Below are positions 36,101 through 44,591 of a stretch of DNA of 64,000 nucleotides, one piece after another (within the stretch, counting starts at the first letter, position 1; the number at the start of each line of letters is the position of its first letter). Below the pieces are notes generated by a model that was not told the DNA's origin, made no database searches, and saw only the letters and a program-made list of their open reading frames with translations. This DNA comes from Pseudopontixanthobacter vadosimaris (GTDB lineage Bacteria; Pseudomonadota; Alphaproteobacteria; Sphingomonadales; Sphingomonadaceae). Location: contig NZ_JABASZ010000014.1 of NCBI RefSeq assembly GCF_012979275.1, forward strand, positions 248,001 through 312,000, written 5' to 3'. The translations under genes were made by a program, and so were the position numbers.

Positions 36101-36467
36101 CGGTCTCGTGATGGTGACTGCAATACGCCAGCGTCTGGACAAGGGGATGGCGCTCGATGAGGCCATCGTGGAAGGCGGACTGGCGCGCTTGCGTCCAGTA
36201 TTGATGACGGCTCTGGTCGCGTCGCTCGGGTTTGTCCCCATGGCGATCGCGACCGGCACTGGAGCGGAGGTTCAACGGCCTCTGGCAACGGTGGTCATTG
36301 GCGGTCTGATCACCGCCACTGCGCTCACCTTGTTCGTCCTTCCCGCGATCCTAAAGCTCGTCTTCGCCACCAGAAAGGATGACCGGACGTGGCGTCAACG
36401 CTGGTGGGACCGCCTGCGCCGCAACGTCACTCCCGAGGAACGGCAAGAGCTGCAAGAGGTTACGTGA
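33156..36467 (+). CDS. czcA: CzcA-type heavy-metal RND efflux pump
   Basis: A 1103-residue inner-membrane proton antiporter for Zn, Co and Cd. The first helix is followed by LPIDAVPDITNVQVQINTEA; the TM4 segment LDFGLIVDGAVIIVENSVAR has the Asp/Asp/Glu set (DFGxxVDGAVIxVEN) diagnostic of CzcA/CnrA and distinct from the CusA version. The large loops contain QVTYPVETGLAGIDG and SEFTPQLDERDIAVQ. A His-rich N-tip (EHSHRHG) precedes helix 1. Together with CzcB and CzcC it removes divalent metal from the periplasm. Confidence 0.95.
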   Translation: MDTDRMQETEHSHRHGLIGMILDMAVRFRWAMVVLTIGVAIYGVMNLLRLPIDAVPDITNVQVQINTEAPALSPSQVETQVTYPVETGLAGIDGLEMTRSISRNGFSQVTAIFEEGTDIYFARQQVNERLTPITASLPEGAEPVMGPISTGLGEVLMYTIEFEHPGGKEAPKGNAVGWQSDGSFVTERGDRLDSDVAKAAYLRTIQDWVVAPLMRSVDGVAGVDSIGGFRKQYLVQPDPARMTGYGLSFDEVIDALEAANLAEGANFVERSGEALLARVDARLGSVQDIEQAVISTRGGVPIRVGDVATVSIGGDLRTGAASLNGDEAVVGTVLMRAGENSRTVSAQAAERLDEVRASLPQGVVAEIVYNRSSLVDATIATVEKNLVEGALLVIAILFLLLGNIRAAIIAALVIPFSMLMASIGMNRLGVSGNLMSLGALDFGLIVDGAVIIVENSVARLAARQEHEGRLLTLGERLTETRLAAQEMIKPTVYGQAIILLVFAPLLTFTGVEGKTFSPMAITVMLALASAFVLSLTFVPAMIAILLNKKLTEKEVKPIRIAKERYGPLVRKAIARPWPVIGAGAGIFAVAALVFSFLGSEFTPQLDERDIAVQSLRIPSTSLERSLAMQRRVEDRLEEFPQVQLVFSRTGTAEVASDPMPPNASDAYVILKPRDEWPDPDLSKDDLVAEMESALGGLVGNLYEFSQPIELRFNELIAGVRGDVAVKIYGDDLTAMTSAANEVAGILREVEGAADVKVQQVTGFPTLDIAFDRPTIARYGLKVEDVAQSVAIALGGRPAGLVFEGDRRFEVVVRLSDATRDDFDQLGALPVLLPNGATIPLRSVAEFRVVDGLAEVRREQGRRLVIVSSNVRERDLGSFVEEARANVEAQVELPAAAFIEWGGQYQNLQAAQERLQIVIPIAFAVILLLLYMAVGGWVPALAVFSAIPLALAGGIFSLALRGMPFSVSAAVGFIALSGVATLNGLVMVTAIRQRLDKGMALDEAIVEGGLARLRPVLMTALVASLGFVPMAIATGTGAEVQRPLATVVIGGLITATALTLFVLPAILKLVFATRKDDRTWRQRWWDRLRRNVTPEERQELQEVT

Positions 36468-36480
36468 ATGGAGAGTATCA

Positions 36481-36906
36481 ATGATTACTAGCCAGCTCAG
36501 AGTGACCCTTGCCGGCGCCCTGATACTTTCAAGTGTTCCAGCATCGGCGCAGGATCAGAGCACGCTTGTTCCGATCGCCGGTGTCTGGAGCCTTGGTGAA
36601 ACGCGGTCTTGTGATAGCGGACCGGCCTGGGTGTTTTTCGCAGATGGCTATTATGCCGAAGTGCAGCTTCCGGACGGTGCCCCCGCCGCCGTCGGAATTT
36701 GGCGAGACGAGGGCGATGCCATCGCTTACACCCACGCGCACATGCCATTTGAAGGTCATGAACGGCCGATGCGGGTTCGTCATCTTACCATCGAAGAGCG
36801 CACCGCCGAAAAACTTACAACCCGCAACTATCGCGGTGTCACGCGCACGTTTCACCGCTGTCCAGCGAATTCGCTGAAAGTGCCGGCAGGTCAGGACGCA
36901 CATTGA
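36481..36906 (+). CDS. Secreted protein of unknown function behind czcA
   Basis: A 141-residue protein, ATG at 36481 with GGAGAG 6 nt upstream. A signal peptide is seen (LRVTLAGALILSSVPASAQ). The mature part has a small beta-rich look: GVWSLGETRSCDSGPAWVFF, a YYAEVQLPDG turn, THAHMPFEGHERPM, and a second Cys in FHRCPANS, so one disulfide is possible. It follows czcA by 13 nt and is probably in the operon. I do not recognise the family. Confidence 0.78.
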   Translation: MITSQLRVTLAGALILSSVPASAQDQSTLVPIAGVWSLGETRSCDSGPAWVFFADGYYAEVQLPDGAPAAVGIWRDEGDAIAYTHAHMPFEGHERPMRVRHLTIEERTAEKLTTRNYRGVTRTFHRCPANSLKVPAGQDAH

Positions 36907-37022
36907 CGCTTTCTTTACGCAATATGCGGGCTTCGCTAGTCCCTATTCGGGTTTCGCGAACCTGCAAGCTTACGGGTCTGCGGCACCGGGAGCGGTCAAT
37001 TTCCAATGGGATGCAATAGGCA

Positions 37023-39518
37023 ATGACACGAACCATCGAACTCGAAGTCTCACCGCTCCTTCCCGACATCCCCAGCGAAACCGACCATTGCATCGCTCGC
37101 TTGCAGTCTTTGCTCAACTCGCGGATCGGCGTGCACGAAGTCACGATATTGCCCGGCGAGAAAGATGCATCCGCCCGACTAGCGATATCATACGATGCCG
37201 ATCGCCTGACTGTCCCCCGCATCAAGGAGTTGGCCCATGTGGCCGGAGCGGAAATCTCCGAACGCTACGGACACGTTGTCTGGCAAGCCGATGGCATCAA
37301 TTCCACCCGCCGTGCCCAAACGGTCGCGGACCTGCTGGCGAGCAAACCCGGTATCCTCGAAGCAAATGCTGATGCGAGCGGGAGGTTCATCGCCGAATAC
37401 GACCGTCAGCTAACCGATGAGCCTAGGATTGCGGGCGAGCTCAAGAACCTCGGCGTGTCGGTTCTGGCGGGCGATGTCGTCAGGAACGCCGAGCACTCTT
37501 CCAAAGACCATAGTCACGATGATGAAGATCATGCCGGACACAGTCATGGCGGAATCTTCGGCGCGAACACCGAACTCTATTTCTCGCTCGCCTCGGGCGC
37601 ATTTCTCGCGACCGGGTTCGGGATTGAGAAACTATGGTCTGGGCATCCCGGATGGCTGCCATTCGCGTGCTATCTCGCAGCGTATTTCTTTGGCGGATTC
37701 TTTACCGTCCGAGAGGCGTGGGACAATCTGCGCCTCCGCCGGTTCGAAATCGACAGCCTCATGCTTGTCGCTGCTGCGGGCGCCGCCTTTCTTGGGGAAT
37801 GGGCCGAAGGCGCGCTTCTGCTGTTCCTGTTCAGTTTCGGCCACGCGCTCGAACACTACGCGATGGGCCGCGCCAAGAGGGCGATCGAGGCGCTCGCCGA
37901 GCTCGCGCCGGAAACGGCACGAGTAAAGCGCGGAACTGACGTCGTTGAGGTTCCGGTCGAGAAGCTTGCGATTGGCGACGTGGTCATAGTGCGTCCGAAT
38001 GAACGCCTTCCGGCCGATGGTTTCATCCTGGACGGCGTCAGTGCCATCAATCAGGCTCCGGTGACCGGTGAAAGCGTGCCGGTCGACAAGAGCGCGGTTT
38101 CGAATATCGCTTCTGCGCGCGCCAATCCTGACAATCTTGCGGATGACAATCGCGTCTTTGCAGGGACGATCAACGGATCGGGCGCGCTCGAAGTGGAAGT
38201 GACCCGGCGATCGAGCGATACGACGCTCGCCAAGGTCGTCCAAATGGTGAGCGAAGCCGAGGCTCAGCAATCTCCTACCCAGCGTTTCACGCAGCGCTTT
38301 GAGCGAATTTTTGTGCCCGCCGTGCTCGCTCTGGCCGGCCTGCTCCTTTTCGCCTGGGTTGTCATCGACGAGCCGTTCCGCGACAGTTTTTACCGGGCGA
38401 TGGCGGTGCTTGTGGCTGCCAGCCCCTGCGCTTTGGCGATCGCCACCCCGAGCGCGGTCTTGTCCGGAGTAGCCAGAGCAGCACGCAGCGGTATTCTGGT
38501 AAAAGGCGGAGCGCCGCTCGAAGATCTTGGTGCGCTAAAGGCCATCGCGTTCGACAAGACGGGTACGCTTACAAAAGGTGAGCCCCGGATTACCGATGTT
38601 GTGGCAGCGCCCGGCGTAGCGGAACGAGAGTTGCTTGCGATTGCGTCCGCCGCCGAAAGCCTGAGCGATCATCCTCTGGCACAGGCGATCGTCAAGGATG
38701 GCCGCGAGCAGATCGGCGATGAGACACTACCCAAAGCGCGCGATCTTGAAAGCTTCACAGGCAAGGGCATCACCGCAATTGTTGGCGGGGAGCGGGTGTG
38801 GATCGGCAAGCTCGAAATGTTTGGCCAAGACGGCGTTCCTTCGCTCAGTGAGGGCCTGTCGGGAGAAATCGAGGCCATGCGCGAGCGTGGGCGGACAACA
38901 ATGGGCGTTCGTTCGGAAACGCGCGATCTTGGAGCGATCGGTTTGCTCGACACGCCGCGGGCGGCAGCAAAGGCGACGCTCGAAGCGCTGCGCGGCCTCG
39001 GGATCACCCGAATGATCATGATCTCGGGCGACGATCAAAGAGTGGCCGATGCGGTTGGAAAGGATGTCGGCCTCGATGAGGCCTGGGGTAATCTCATGCC
39101 CGACGACAAGGTCGAGGCCATCCGCAAGCTTGCCGGTCAGGACAAGGTTGCGATGGTCGGAGACGGGGTTAACGATGCTCCTGCCATGGCGAATGCCACT
39201 GTCGGGATAGCAATGGGCGCTGCAGGCTCGGACGTTGCATTGGAAACAGCCGATGTCGCCCTTATGGCTGATGATCTTGCCCGGCTGCCTTTCGCCGTCG
39301 ATCTGAGCCGGCAGACCCGCTCGATCATCCGGCAGAACATGATCGTCAGTCTCGGAATTGTCGCTGTGCTTATTCCGGCGACTATTTTCGGTCTCGGGAT
39401 AGGCCCCGCTGTCGCGGTTCATGAAGGTTCGACATTGATCGTGGTCGCCAACGCGCTCCGGCTTCTGGCGTATAAAGAGAAGAGCGGTGCAAAGGCGATA
39501 ATGGAGACGCAAGCATGA
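37023..39518 (+). CDS. P1B-type heavy-metal ATPase (SPC type, Zn/Cd/Co/Pb)
   Basis: An 831-residue metal-exporting ATPase. The N-terminal about 150 residues hold two degenerate HMA-like folds with no CxxC, then a His-rich linker (SKDHSHDDEDHAGHSHGG, about 160-178). The membrane motif is SPC rather than CPC (VAASPCALAIATPSAVL, near residue 464), the phosphorylation site FDKTGTLT is near 510, TGES and GDGVNDAP are intact and HEGSTLIVVANALRLL is in the last helix. SPC and HEGST are features of the P1B-4 group (Co/Zn/Cd), not of copper ATPases. It overlaps the next CDF gene by 4 nt. Confidence 0.92.
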   Translation: MTRTIELEVSPLLPDIPSETDHCIARLQSLLNSRIGVHEVTILPGEKDASARLAISYDADRLTVPRIKELAHVAGAEISERYGHVVWQADGINSTRRAQTVADLLASKPGILEANADASGRFIAEYDRQLTDEPRIAGELKNLGVSVLAGDVVRNAEHSSKDHSHDDEDHAGHSHGGIFGANTELYFSLASGAFLATGFGIEKLWSGHPGWLPFACYLAAYFFGGFFTVREAWDNLRLRRFEIDSLMLVAAAGAAFLGEWAEGALLLFLFSFGHALEHYAMGRAKRAIEALAELAPETARVKRGTDVVEVPVEKLAIGDVVIVRPNERLPADGFILDGVSAINQAPVTGESVPVDKSAVSNIASARANPDNLADDNRVFAGTINGSGALEVEVTRRSSDTTLAKVVQMVSEAEAQQSPTQRFTQRFERIFVPAVLALAGLLLFAWVVIDEPFRDSFYRAMAVLVAASPCALAIATPSAVLSGVARAARSGILVKGGAPLEDLGALKAIAFDKTGTLTKGEPRITDVVAAPGVAERELLAIASAAESLSDHPLAQAIVKDGREQIGDETLPKARDLESFTGKGITAIVGGERVWIGKLEMFGQDGVPSLSEGLSGEIEAMRERGRTTMGVRSETRDLGAIGLLDTPRAAAKATLEALRGLGITRMIMISGDDQRVADAVGKDVGLDEAWGNLMPDDKVEAIRKLAGQDKVAMVGDGVNDAPAMANATVGIAMGAAGSDVALETADVALMADDLARLPFAVDLSRQTRSIIRQNMIVSLGIVAVLIPATIFGLGIGPAVAVHEGSTLIVVANALRLLAYKEKSGAKAIMETQA

Positions 39519-40144
39519 GCGGCGATGATAACTTCAATCTGGATACGTCTGACAAGCGCCGCACATTATGGATCGTCTTATGGCTTAACGTTGCGATTGC
39601 GGTCGGGTTTTTCGTCATGGGCTACTTTGGCGACTCGAATGCGCTGCTGGCCAACGGACTCGACAATTCGTCGGACGCGCTTGTCTACGCTCTCAGTCTC
39701 CTTGCGCTGAGTCGACCGCGCTCCTGGAAGCGAGGCGCAGCGCGCTTTTCTGGCGTCATGCTTTTGATCTTTGCCGGCGGAGTGATTGCTGATGCCGTCA
39801 GGCGGTTTGTTGAAGGTTCTGAGCCGGGTGGCATCCTGATGATCGCGATGGCTGCCGTCGCGGGCATAGTGAACCTCTATTGCCTTCGCCTGTTGCAAAA
39901 GATGCAGAACAAGGACGTCAACATGCGGGCCGCCACCACATTCAGCTTCAATGACTTCATTTCGAACGGCGGGATTATCATCGCTGGCGTCATCGTTATG
40001 ATCACAGGCGCGAACTGGCCGGACCTTGTGGTCGGCATCGCTGTGGCTGGCATAGCTCTTTACGGCGGGATCGATATCCTGCGCGACGCGCACAGTGACA
40101 AGCACGACGAAGCGGGAACGGTTCATGGCGAAACACGGGAATGA
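39515..40144 (+). CDS. Cation diffusion facilitator family transporter (short form)
   Basis: A 209-residue six-helix CDF protein. The DxxxD-type site is in segment 2 (LLANGLDNSSDALVYALSLL), the second half-site in TTFSFNDFISNGGIIIAGVI. It lacks the long C-terminal domain and ends in a charged His-containing tail (DAHSDKHDEAG). It overlaps both the ATPase gene before and the membrane protein gene after by ATGA, so all three are co-translated. It resembles the CDF at 27615 in size and layout. Confidence 0.89.
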   Translation: MSGDDNFNLDTSDKRRTLWIVLWLNVAIAVGFFVMGYFGDSNALLANGLDNSSDALVYALSLLALSRPRSWKRGAARFSGVMLLIFAGGVIADAVRRFVEGSEPGGILMIAMAAVAGIVNLYCLRLLQKMQNKDVNMRAATTFSFNDFISNGGIIIAGVIVMITGANWPDLVVGIAVAGIALYGGIDILRDAHSDKHDEAGTVHGETRE

Positions 40145-41007
40145 GCCTCGTCCACGAGATATTTGTAACTGAGGATTTGTCGGCGATCCTGACCTTGGCG
40201 ATGCTGGCAAGCCTCGGCCTGGGTGCTGGCGTTGTCTGGGAAGAAAAGCACGGGCCTACCCCGAACGAAAATGGGTTCGCGGCGGCCGTCCACTCTGGCG
40301 CCCTTGCCGCACTTGCGCTTGTTTTGACCGGTCCTGCAGTTGGACAAGCAAGGGGTGACTTCATAGACGCAGCCCTGCTCCCCGCTGGCGGGACTCTCTA
40401 TCTTCTGGCGGTGCTGATCGGAGGCTGGGCTTCGCATCGCGACTCAGTTGGAACCCTGTCCGACGCCGTGGGAAGACGCGGGCCGAAGATGACCATTGCG
40501 CTTCAAGGCGGTATTGCGCTGGGGTTTGGTGGCATCGCTCTGGGTGCAGCAGCAGCCGTGTCTGTCTTCGCCGGTTTCGCAGCAACACTAGGGGTTGGAA
40601 TCACCTTTTTCCTGGTGGGGCGAAAGACAACAGCCGGATTTCGCGACAGCGCGATGAAACGCATGGATCGTCTGGCGATCCATGTTTTTCTGTCACTCGC
40701 CTTTGTTGCCGCAGCGGTAGCCGGGTTTTGGCTTCTCCACGGCATGAGCGAAACAACCGACGCGCGGTTGGCAATTCTACTCGCAGGATACTTTCTTATC
40801 TGGTCGGTTCATTTTTTGCTGCAAATCCCGGGCAGACTGGGAGGTTTGAATTTGGCAGCACTCGCGGCCTTCATCTCCGGGCTTGCGATGTTCGGAATGA
40901 TTGCAGTCGGATTTAACGCCGCGATCGGAGCAATCGATAATTCCGATGCGATCCTTCAGCATCCGGATACCGCCGGCAACGAAATCGTAAATAGCGGAGA
41001 GAAGTGA
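40141..41007 (+). CDS. Multi-spanning membrane protein of unknown function
   Basis: A 288-residue protein with about eight hydrophobic segments (for example LTLAMLASLGLGAGVV, GIALGFGGIALGAAAAVSVF, LAIHVFLSLAFVAAAVAGFW, LAALAAFISGLAMFGMIAVG) and short loops, a HGPTPNE and a GRRGPKM segment. No known transporter motif is recognised. It is held in the operon by ATGA with the CDF before and a TGATG overlap with czcD after, which argues for a role in the same metal response. Confidence 0.8.
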   Translation: MSLVHEIFVTEDLSAILTLAMLASLGLGAGVVWEEKHGPTPNENGFAAAVHSGALAALALVLTGPAVGQARGDFIDAALLPAGGTLYLLAVLIGGWASHRDSVGTLSDAVGRRGPKMTIALQGGIALGFGGIALGAAAAVSVFAGFAATLGVGITFFLVGRKTTAGFRDSAMKRMDRLAIHVFLSLAFVAAAVAGFWLLHGMSETTDARLAILLAGYFLIWSVHFLLQIPGRLGGLNLAALAAFISGLAMFGMIAVGFNAAIGAIDNSDAILQHPDTAGNEIVNSGEK

Positions 41008-41960
41008 TGGCGCACTCGCACGATCATACTGGCCACAGTCACGGCGAGGAAAACCTTAGCGATCGTCAGCTGATCCTCGCGGTCGCGATCAATGTCCTCC
41101 TGACCCTTGCCCAGATCGTCGGCGGCATCCTTTCGGGGTCACTGGCGCTTATCGCGGATGCATTGCACAACTTCAGCGATGCGGCCTCTCTTGGTCTTGC
41201 ATGGTTTGCGCGGCGCATAGGCCGGCGGCCGGCGGACAAGCTGATGACCTTCGGCTACGCCCAGGGAGAAGTCGTCGCCGCGCTCATCAATCTCACGACC
41301 TTGCTGATCATCGGATTCTATCTGATCGTTGAGGCGATCAACCGTTTCGCCGCGCCGCAGCCGGTCGAAGGCTGGACCGTGATCTGGGTTGCCGGGATCG
41401 CACTTGTCATCGATCTCGTCACCGCATTCATTGTCTATCGCGGCGCGCATGACAGCATTAACATGAAGGCTGCCTTCCTGCATAATGTTTCGGACGCGCT
41501 GGCCTCGATCGGTGTGATCGTCGCCGGAGTGCTAATCATTCTATACGATCTCGTCGTCGCCGATCTCATCATCACTCTCATCATCGCGGCCTATGTCATC
41601 TGGCAGGGCGCGACGCTCCTACCGCGAACCGTTCGTCTGCTGATGGGAGCAGTGCCGGACGAGGTGGAATTTGATCAGATGGTTGAAAACCTGCGCGCGC
41701 TTGGCGGCGTGCAGGATATTCACCACGTCCATGTCTGGAATCTGGGAGAACATCACCGGGCGCTCGAAGCCCATCTCACTCTTGTTGATTACTCCCAAAC
41801 AGCATTCGAGGGAGTCAAGCGACGCGCGCGGGCGATGCTGGAAAAGGATTTCGGCATCGCACATGCCACTTTCGAGCCCTGCCTCGCTACGGACTGCGAT
41901 GATGCGCTGATCCCTGCCCACCCGGCACCCAACAACGGGAAAGACACGGCCGGTGATTAA
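41007..41960 (+). CDS. czcD: CzcD-like zinc CDF transporter
   Basis: A 317-residue inner-membrane Zn/Co/Cd antiporter. The ATG at 41007 has GGAGAGAA upstream; a GTG at 41004 is the other choice. The His-rich N-tip (HSHDHTGHSHGEE) is typical. Segment 2 has LIADALHNFSDAASLGLAWF (HxxxD) and segment 5 AAFLHNVSDALASIGVIVAG (HxxxD), the Zn-selective form. The cytoplasmic domain (DIHHVHVWNLGEHHRALEAH) is complete. Last gene of the czc block. Confidence 0.94.
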   Translation: MAHSHDHTGHSHGEENLSDRQLILAVAINVLLTLAQIVGGILSGSLALIADALHNFSDAASLGLAWFARRIGRRPADKLMTFGYAQGEVVAALINLTTLLIIGFYLIVEAINRFAAPQPVEGWTVIWVAGIALVIDLVTAFIVYRGAHDSINMKAAFLHNVSDALASIGVIVAGVLIILYDLVVADLIITLIIAAYVIWQGATLLPRTVRLLMGAVPDEVEFDQMVENLRALGGVQDIHHVHVWNLGEHHRALEAHLTLVDYSQTAFEGVKRRARAMLEKDFGIAHATFEPCLATDCDDALIPAHPAPNNGKDTAGD

Positions 41961-42087
41961 GCTTTCGCTGGCCTGTTCCTGCCCGACCGTTCGCAGACCC
42001 TGAGCCCTCATCGCGCGCCGGTCACGGACGGTATTGCAGTCCGGAACCGATGCACCGCGAGCCGCCCTAACCCGATATGGGCATAAA

Positions 42088-42134
42088 AGCCTACTACTGC
42101 TATTGCGAATACGTCTCAATAGCAGTAGTAGGCT
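42088..42134. repeat. Perfect 18-bp stem-loop in the leader of the TonB receptor gene
   Basis: AGCCTACTACTGCTATTG (42088-42105), an 11-nt loop (CGAATACGTCT), and its exact reverse complement (42117-42134). It lies in the 179-nt gene-free stretch between czcD and the first ATG of the receptor (42140). The right arm carries AGTAGTAGG, the only purine-rich site before that ATG, so the stem would hide it. No T-run follows, so a plain terminator is unlikely. The rest of the gap holds nothing recognisable. Confidence 0.75.
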
Positions 42135-42287
42135 GGTAAATGTCTCGAAAGGATTCTTCACAGGTATCGCGCTACCGCCTCGCTCATAGCAATTGCACTG
42201 GCCGCCCCTGCTTACGCCAATGAAAAAGACCCGACCGATGAGCGGCAATCGCAGGACGGGATAGCAAACCCAAGCGAATCGATTATC

Positions 42288-44396
42288 GTGATTGGCGGTC
42301 GCATCGATGCGTATGAAGTGGCCGGTGCGGCGGACCTAATCGATGGCGAGGAACTGAGCGAATTCGAGCATGGTGACGTCAACCGTGTCCTGCGCCAGGT
42401 GCCGGGGGTCAACATTCAGGAAGAGGACAGTTTCGGGCTATTCCCGAATATTGGCTTGCGCGGCGCGCCGGTCGAACGGTCGAGCAACATCACCTTGATG
42501 GAAGATGGCGTTCTTATTGCCCCTGCCCCCTACGCCGCTCCGGCCGCGTATTACTTCCCTGCGATCGGTCGAATGGATGCAGTCGAAGTGATCAAGGGCG
42601 CGGGCTCGGTACGCTATGGTCCTCGCACGATCGGCGGGGCCATCAATTTCCGATCGACTCCGATACCGACCGAGAGCCTTGCTGGCGAAGCCTCCGGACA
42701 GCTTGGTTCTCGCGGCTATTATCAAGGTCATGGCTGGATTGGCGCTAGCGCCGGCAATTTCGGGGCGCTGGTGGAAAGCTATCAGCAAGGCAGTGACGGG
42801 TTCAAGACGATAGATGGGCTTCCCGGCGCTGAGACCGGTTTTCAACGTCAGGACTATCGCGCCCGCTTCGCCGTCCACACCAGCCCAGATTCGCCGGTCG
42901 ATGCGCGCCTCGAGTTCGCCTATGGTCGATCAGAACTTGAGGCGAACGAAACCTATTTGGGCCTCGCCGACGCGGATTTCGCGAGCGATCCGTACCGGCG
43001 CTATTCGGCCAGCCAACGCGACGTTTTCACGGGCGAGCACGATCAATATCGGCTCACCGGCACCCTCCGGTTGCCCGACGACACGCAGTTCGCGGTTACC
43101 CTATATCGCAACGATTTCACACGAAGTTGGTCGAAGCTACAGGACATCGATTTCGATGGTGATGGCAGCTTTGATGCCATCCAACCCGTTTTCGATGCTC
43201 CCTCCTCAAACGAGAGAGGCCTCGCAATCCTGCGAGGCGCAGAGTGCGCTGAAGGTGCCCTTCGCATTCGCAACAACAACCGCGTCTATCGGAGCGAAGG
43301 CGTCCAGCTTTCGTTCGAAAGACCTTTCGAGACCGGCGAGGTCAGGCACAACCTGGCTGCGTCGCTCCGGTATCACGAGGATGAAGAAGACCGGTTGCAG
43401 AATGAGGAATTCTATACGCAAACGGATGGAGATCTCGTTTTCGTCCGGCAGACGGCTCCGGGCGCTCAAGCCAATCGCGAGGCGAAGGCGAAGGCGATCG
43501 CTTTCTATCTGGAGGACCGGATCGAGATCGGCGGGCTTACTCTGACACCCGGCATTCGGTACGAAGGCATCGACCTTACCCGACTGGACTATGATCGAGC
43601 CGACCCCGCTCGTCTCGATGGACCTTCGCGCATACGTAAGACCAACATTGACGAATGGCTTCCCGCACTCGGTGCAACCTATGCACTGGGAGACGTGCTG
43701 TTGATTGCAGGCGCTTCGCGCGGTTTTTCTCCCCCCGGGCCAGGAAATCCGGAGGCGCGAGCCGAGAAAAGCTGGAACTATGAATTTGGTGGGCGTTTTC
43801 GGAATGGCGCCATTCAAGCTTCCGCGATTGCGTTTTATTCCGACTATTCCAATCTGCTCGGAAACTGCACACAATCCGTGGGGTGTAGCGTCGGGGATAT
43901 TGGCGACCAGTTCAATGCTGGGGCCGTCTCCGTAAAGGGGTTGGAGCTGGCAGCTTCGACGGAGCATCAAGTGGGTAGGGAAATTTCAATTCCCTTCTCG
44001 GTGGTTTACACGCTCACCGACGCGCAATTCGAAAGCAGTTTCGAGAGTGCGTTCTTCGGTTCCGTGTCCCAGGGCGACGCACTCCCCTACATCGCTCGCC
44101 ACCAATTCTATGCCGAAACGGGGCTCGCATTTGGACCGGCATCCTTGCTCGTGAGCGCCAATTACACATCGCAAGTACGCACCGAAGCAGGTAGCGGGGA
44201 TATTTCGCCCGATGAGCGTATTGACGAAAGGATTGTCTTTGATCTCGCCGGCCGGTTTGCGCTGACGGAAGGTCTCTCTTTGTGTGCCAGAGTGGATAAT
44301 CTGTTCGACAATGCTTATGCTGTAGCGCGTCGGCCTTCGGGTTTGAGACCGGGGGCTCCCCGGCGCTTCGTAGCAGGCGCTAGCGTGCGCTTCTGA
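42288..44396 (+). CDS. TonB-dependent outer-membrane receptor (5' end frameshifted)
   Basis: An outer-membrane receptor with a plug domain (GDVNRVLRQVPGVNIQEEDS, MDAVEVIKGAGSVRYGPRTI, GGAINFRS) and a 22-strand barrel ending in aromatic RFVAGASVRF. The only in-frame start in the sequence as given is GTG 42288, which leaves out the signal peptide. In the same frame, just upstream (about 42171-42210), a signal-peptide core ATASLIAIALAAPAYA is encoded but has no start codon and a stop lies above it. ATG 42140 (MSRKDSSQVSRY) lies one base out of frame. A one-base loss near 42160-42172 would join the two, giving a normal receptor of about 751 residues. Ligand unknown; FecA/ferric or metal-chelate receptors are the nearest type. 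Confidence 0.82.
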   Translation: MIGGRIDAYEVAGAADLIDGEELSEFEHGDVNRVLRQVPGVNIQEEDSFGLFPNIGLRGAPVERSSNITLMEDGVLIAPAPYAAPAAYYFPAIGRMDAVEVIKGAGSVRYGPRTIGGAINFRSTPIPTESLAGEASGQLGSRGYYQGHGWIGASAGNFGALVESYQQGSDGFKTIDGLPGAETGFQRQDYRARFAVHTSPDSPVDARLEFAYGRSELEANETYLGLADADFASDPYRRYSASQRDVFTGEHDQYRLTGTLRLPDDTQFAVTLYRNDFTRSWSKLQDIDFDGDGSFDAIQPVFDAPSSNERGLAILRGAECAEGALRIRNNNRVYRSEGVQLSFERPFETGEVRHNLAASLRYHEDEEDRLQNEEFYTQTDGDLVFVRQTAPGAQANREAKAKAIAFYLEDRIEIGGLTLTPGIRYEGIDLTRLDYDRADPARLDGPSRIRKTNIDEWLPALGATYALGDVLLIAGASRGFSPPGPGNPEARAEKSWNYEFGGRFRNGAIQASAIAFYSDYSNLLGNCTQSVGCSVGDIGDQFNAGAVSVKGLELAASTEHQVGREISIPFSVVYTLTDAQFESSFESAFFGSVSQGDALPYIARHQFYAETGLAFGPASLLVSANYTSQVRTEAGSGDISPDERIDERIVFDLAGRFALTEGLSLCARVDNLFDNAYAVARRPSGLRPGAPRRFVAGASVRF

Positions 44397-44490
44397 GTAT
44401 CTACGCCGGCCGATGATCGCGCAATCTTGTAGGAGGCGGGAGCGCCAGTGAGCATTTCCGCCCCACTAAATGCAGGTGAGGTCGAGACTC

Positions 44491-44506
44491 ACGCAATCGA
44501 TTGCGT
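44491..44506. promoter_or_regulatory. 16-bp perfect palindrome upstream of peroxiredoxin
   Basis: ACGCAATCGATTGCGT is self-complementary over all 16 bases and lies about 85 nt before the peroxiredoxin start, flanked by GTCGA on both sides. It could be an operator; no regulator is identified. The surrounding 190 nt (44397-44591) shows no gene. Confidence 0.4.
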
Positions 44507-44591
44507 CGACATTCGACGTGCCGCAGGCCACACACCCGCCAAAATATGAGGACGGCGGACACCTCCCCTCACGACAAATAGGATTATGCAC

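Noticed and set aside
35094-36275. 393-codon minus-strand frame opposite czcA
   Set aside because: Shadow of czcA; no leader, no domain, no ribosome site.
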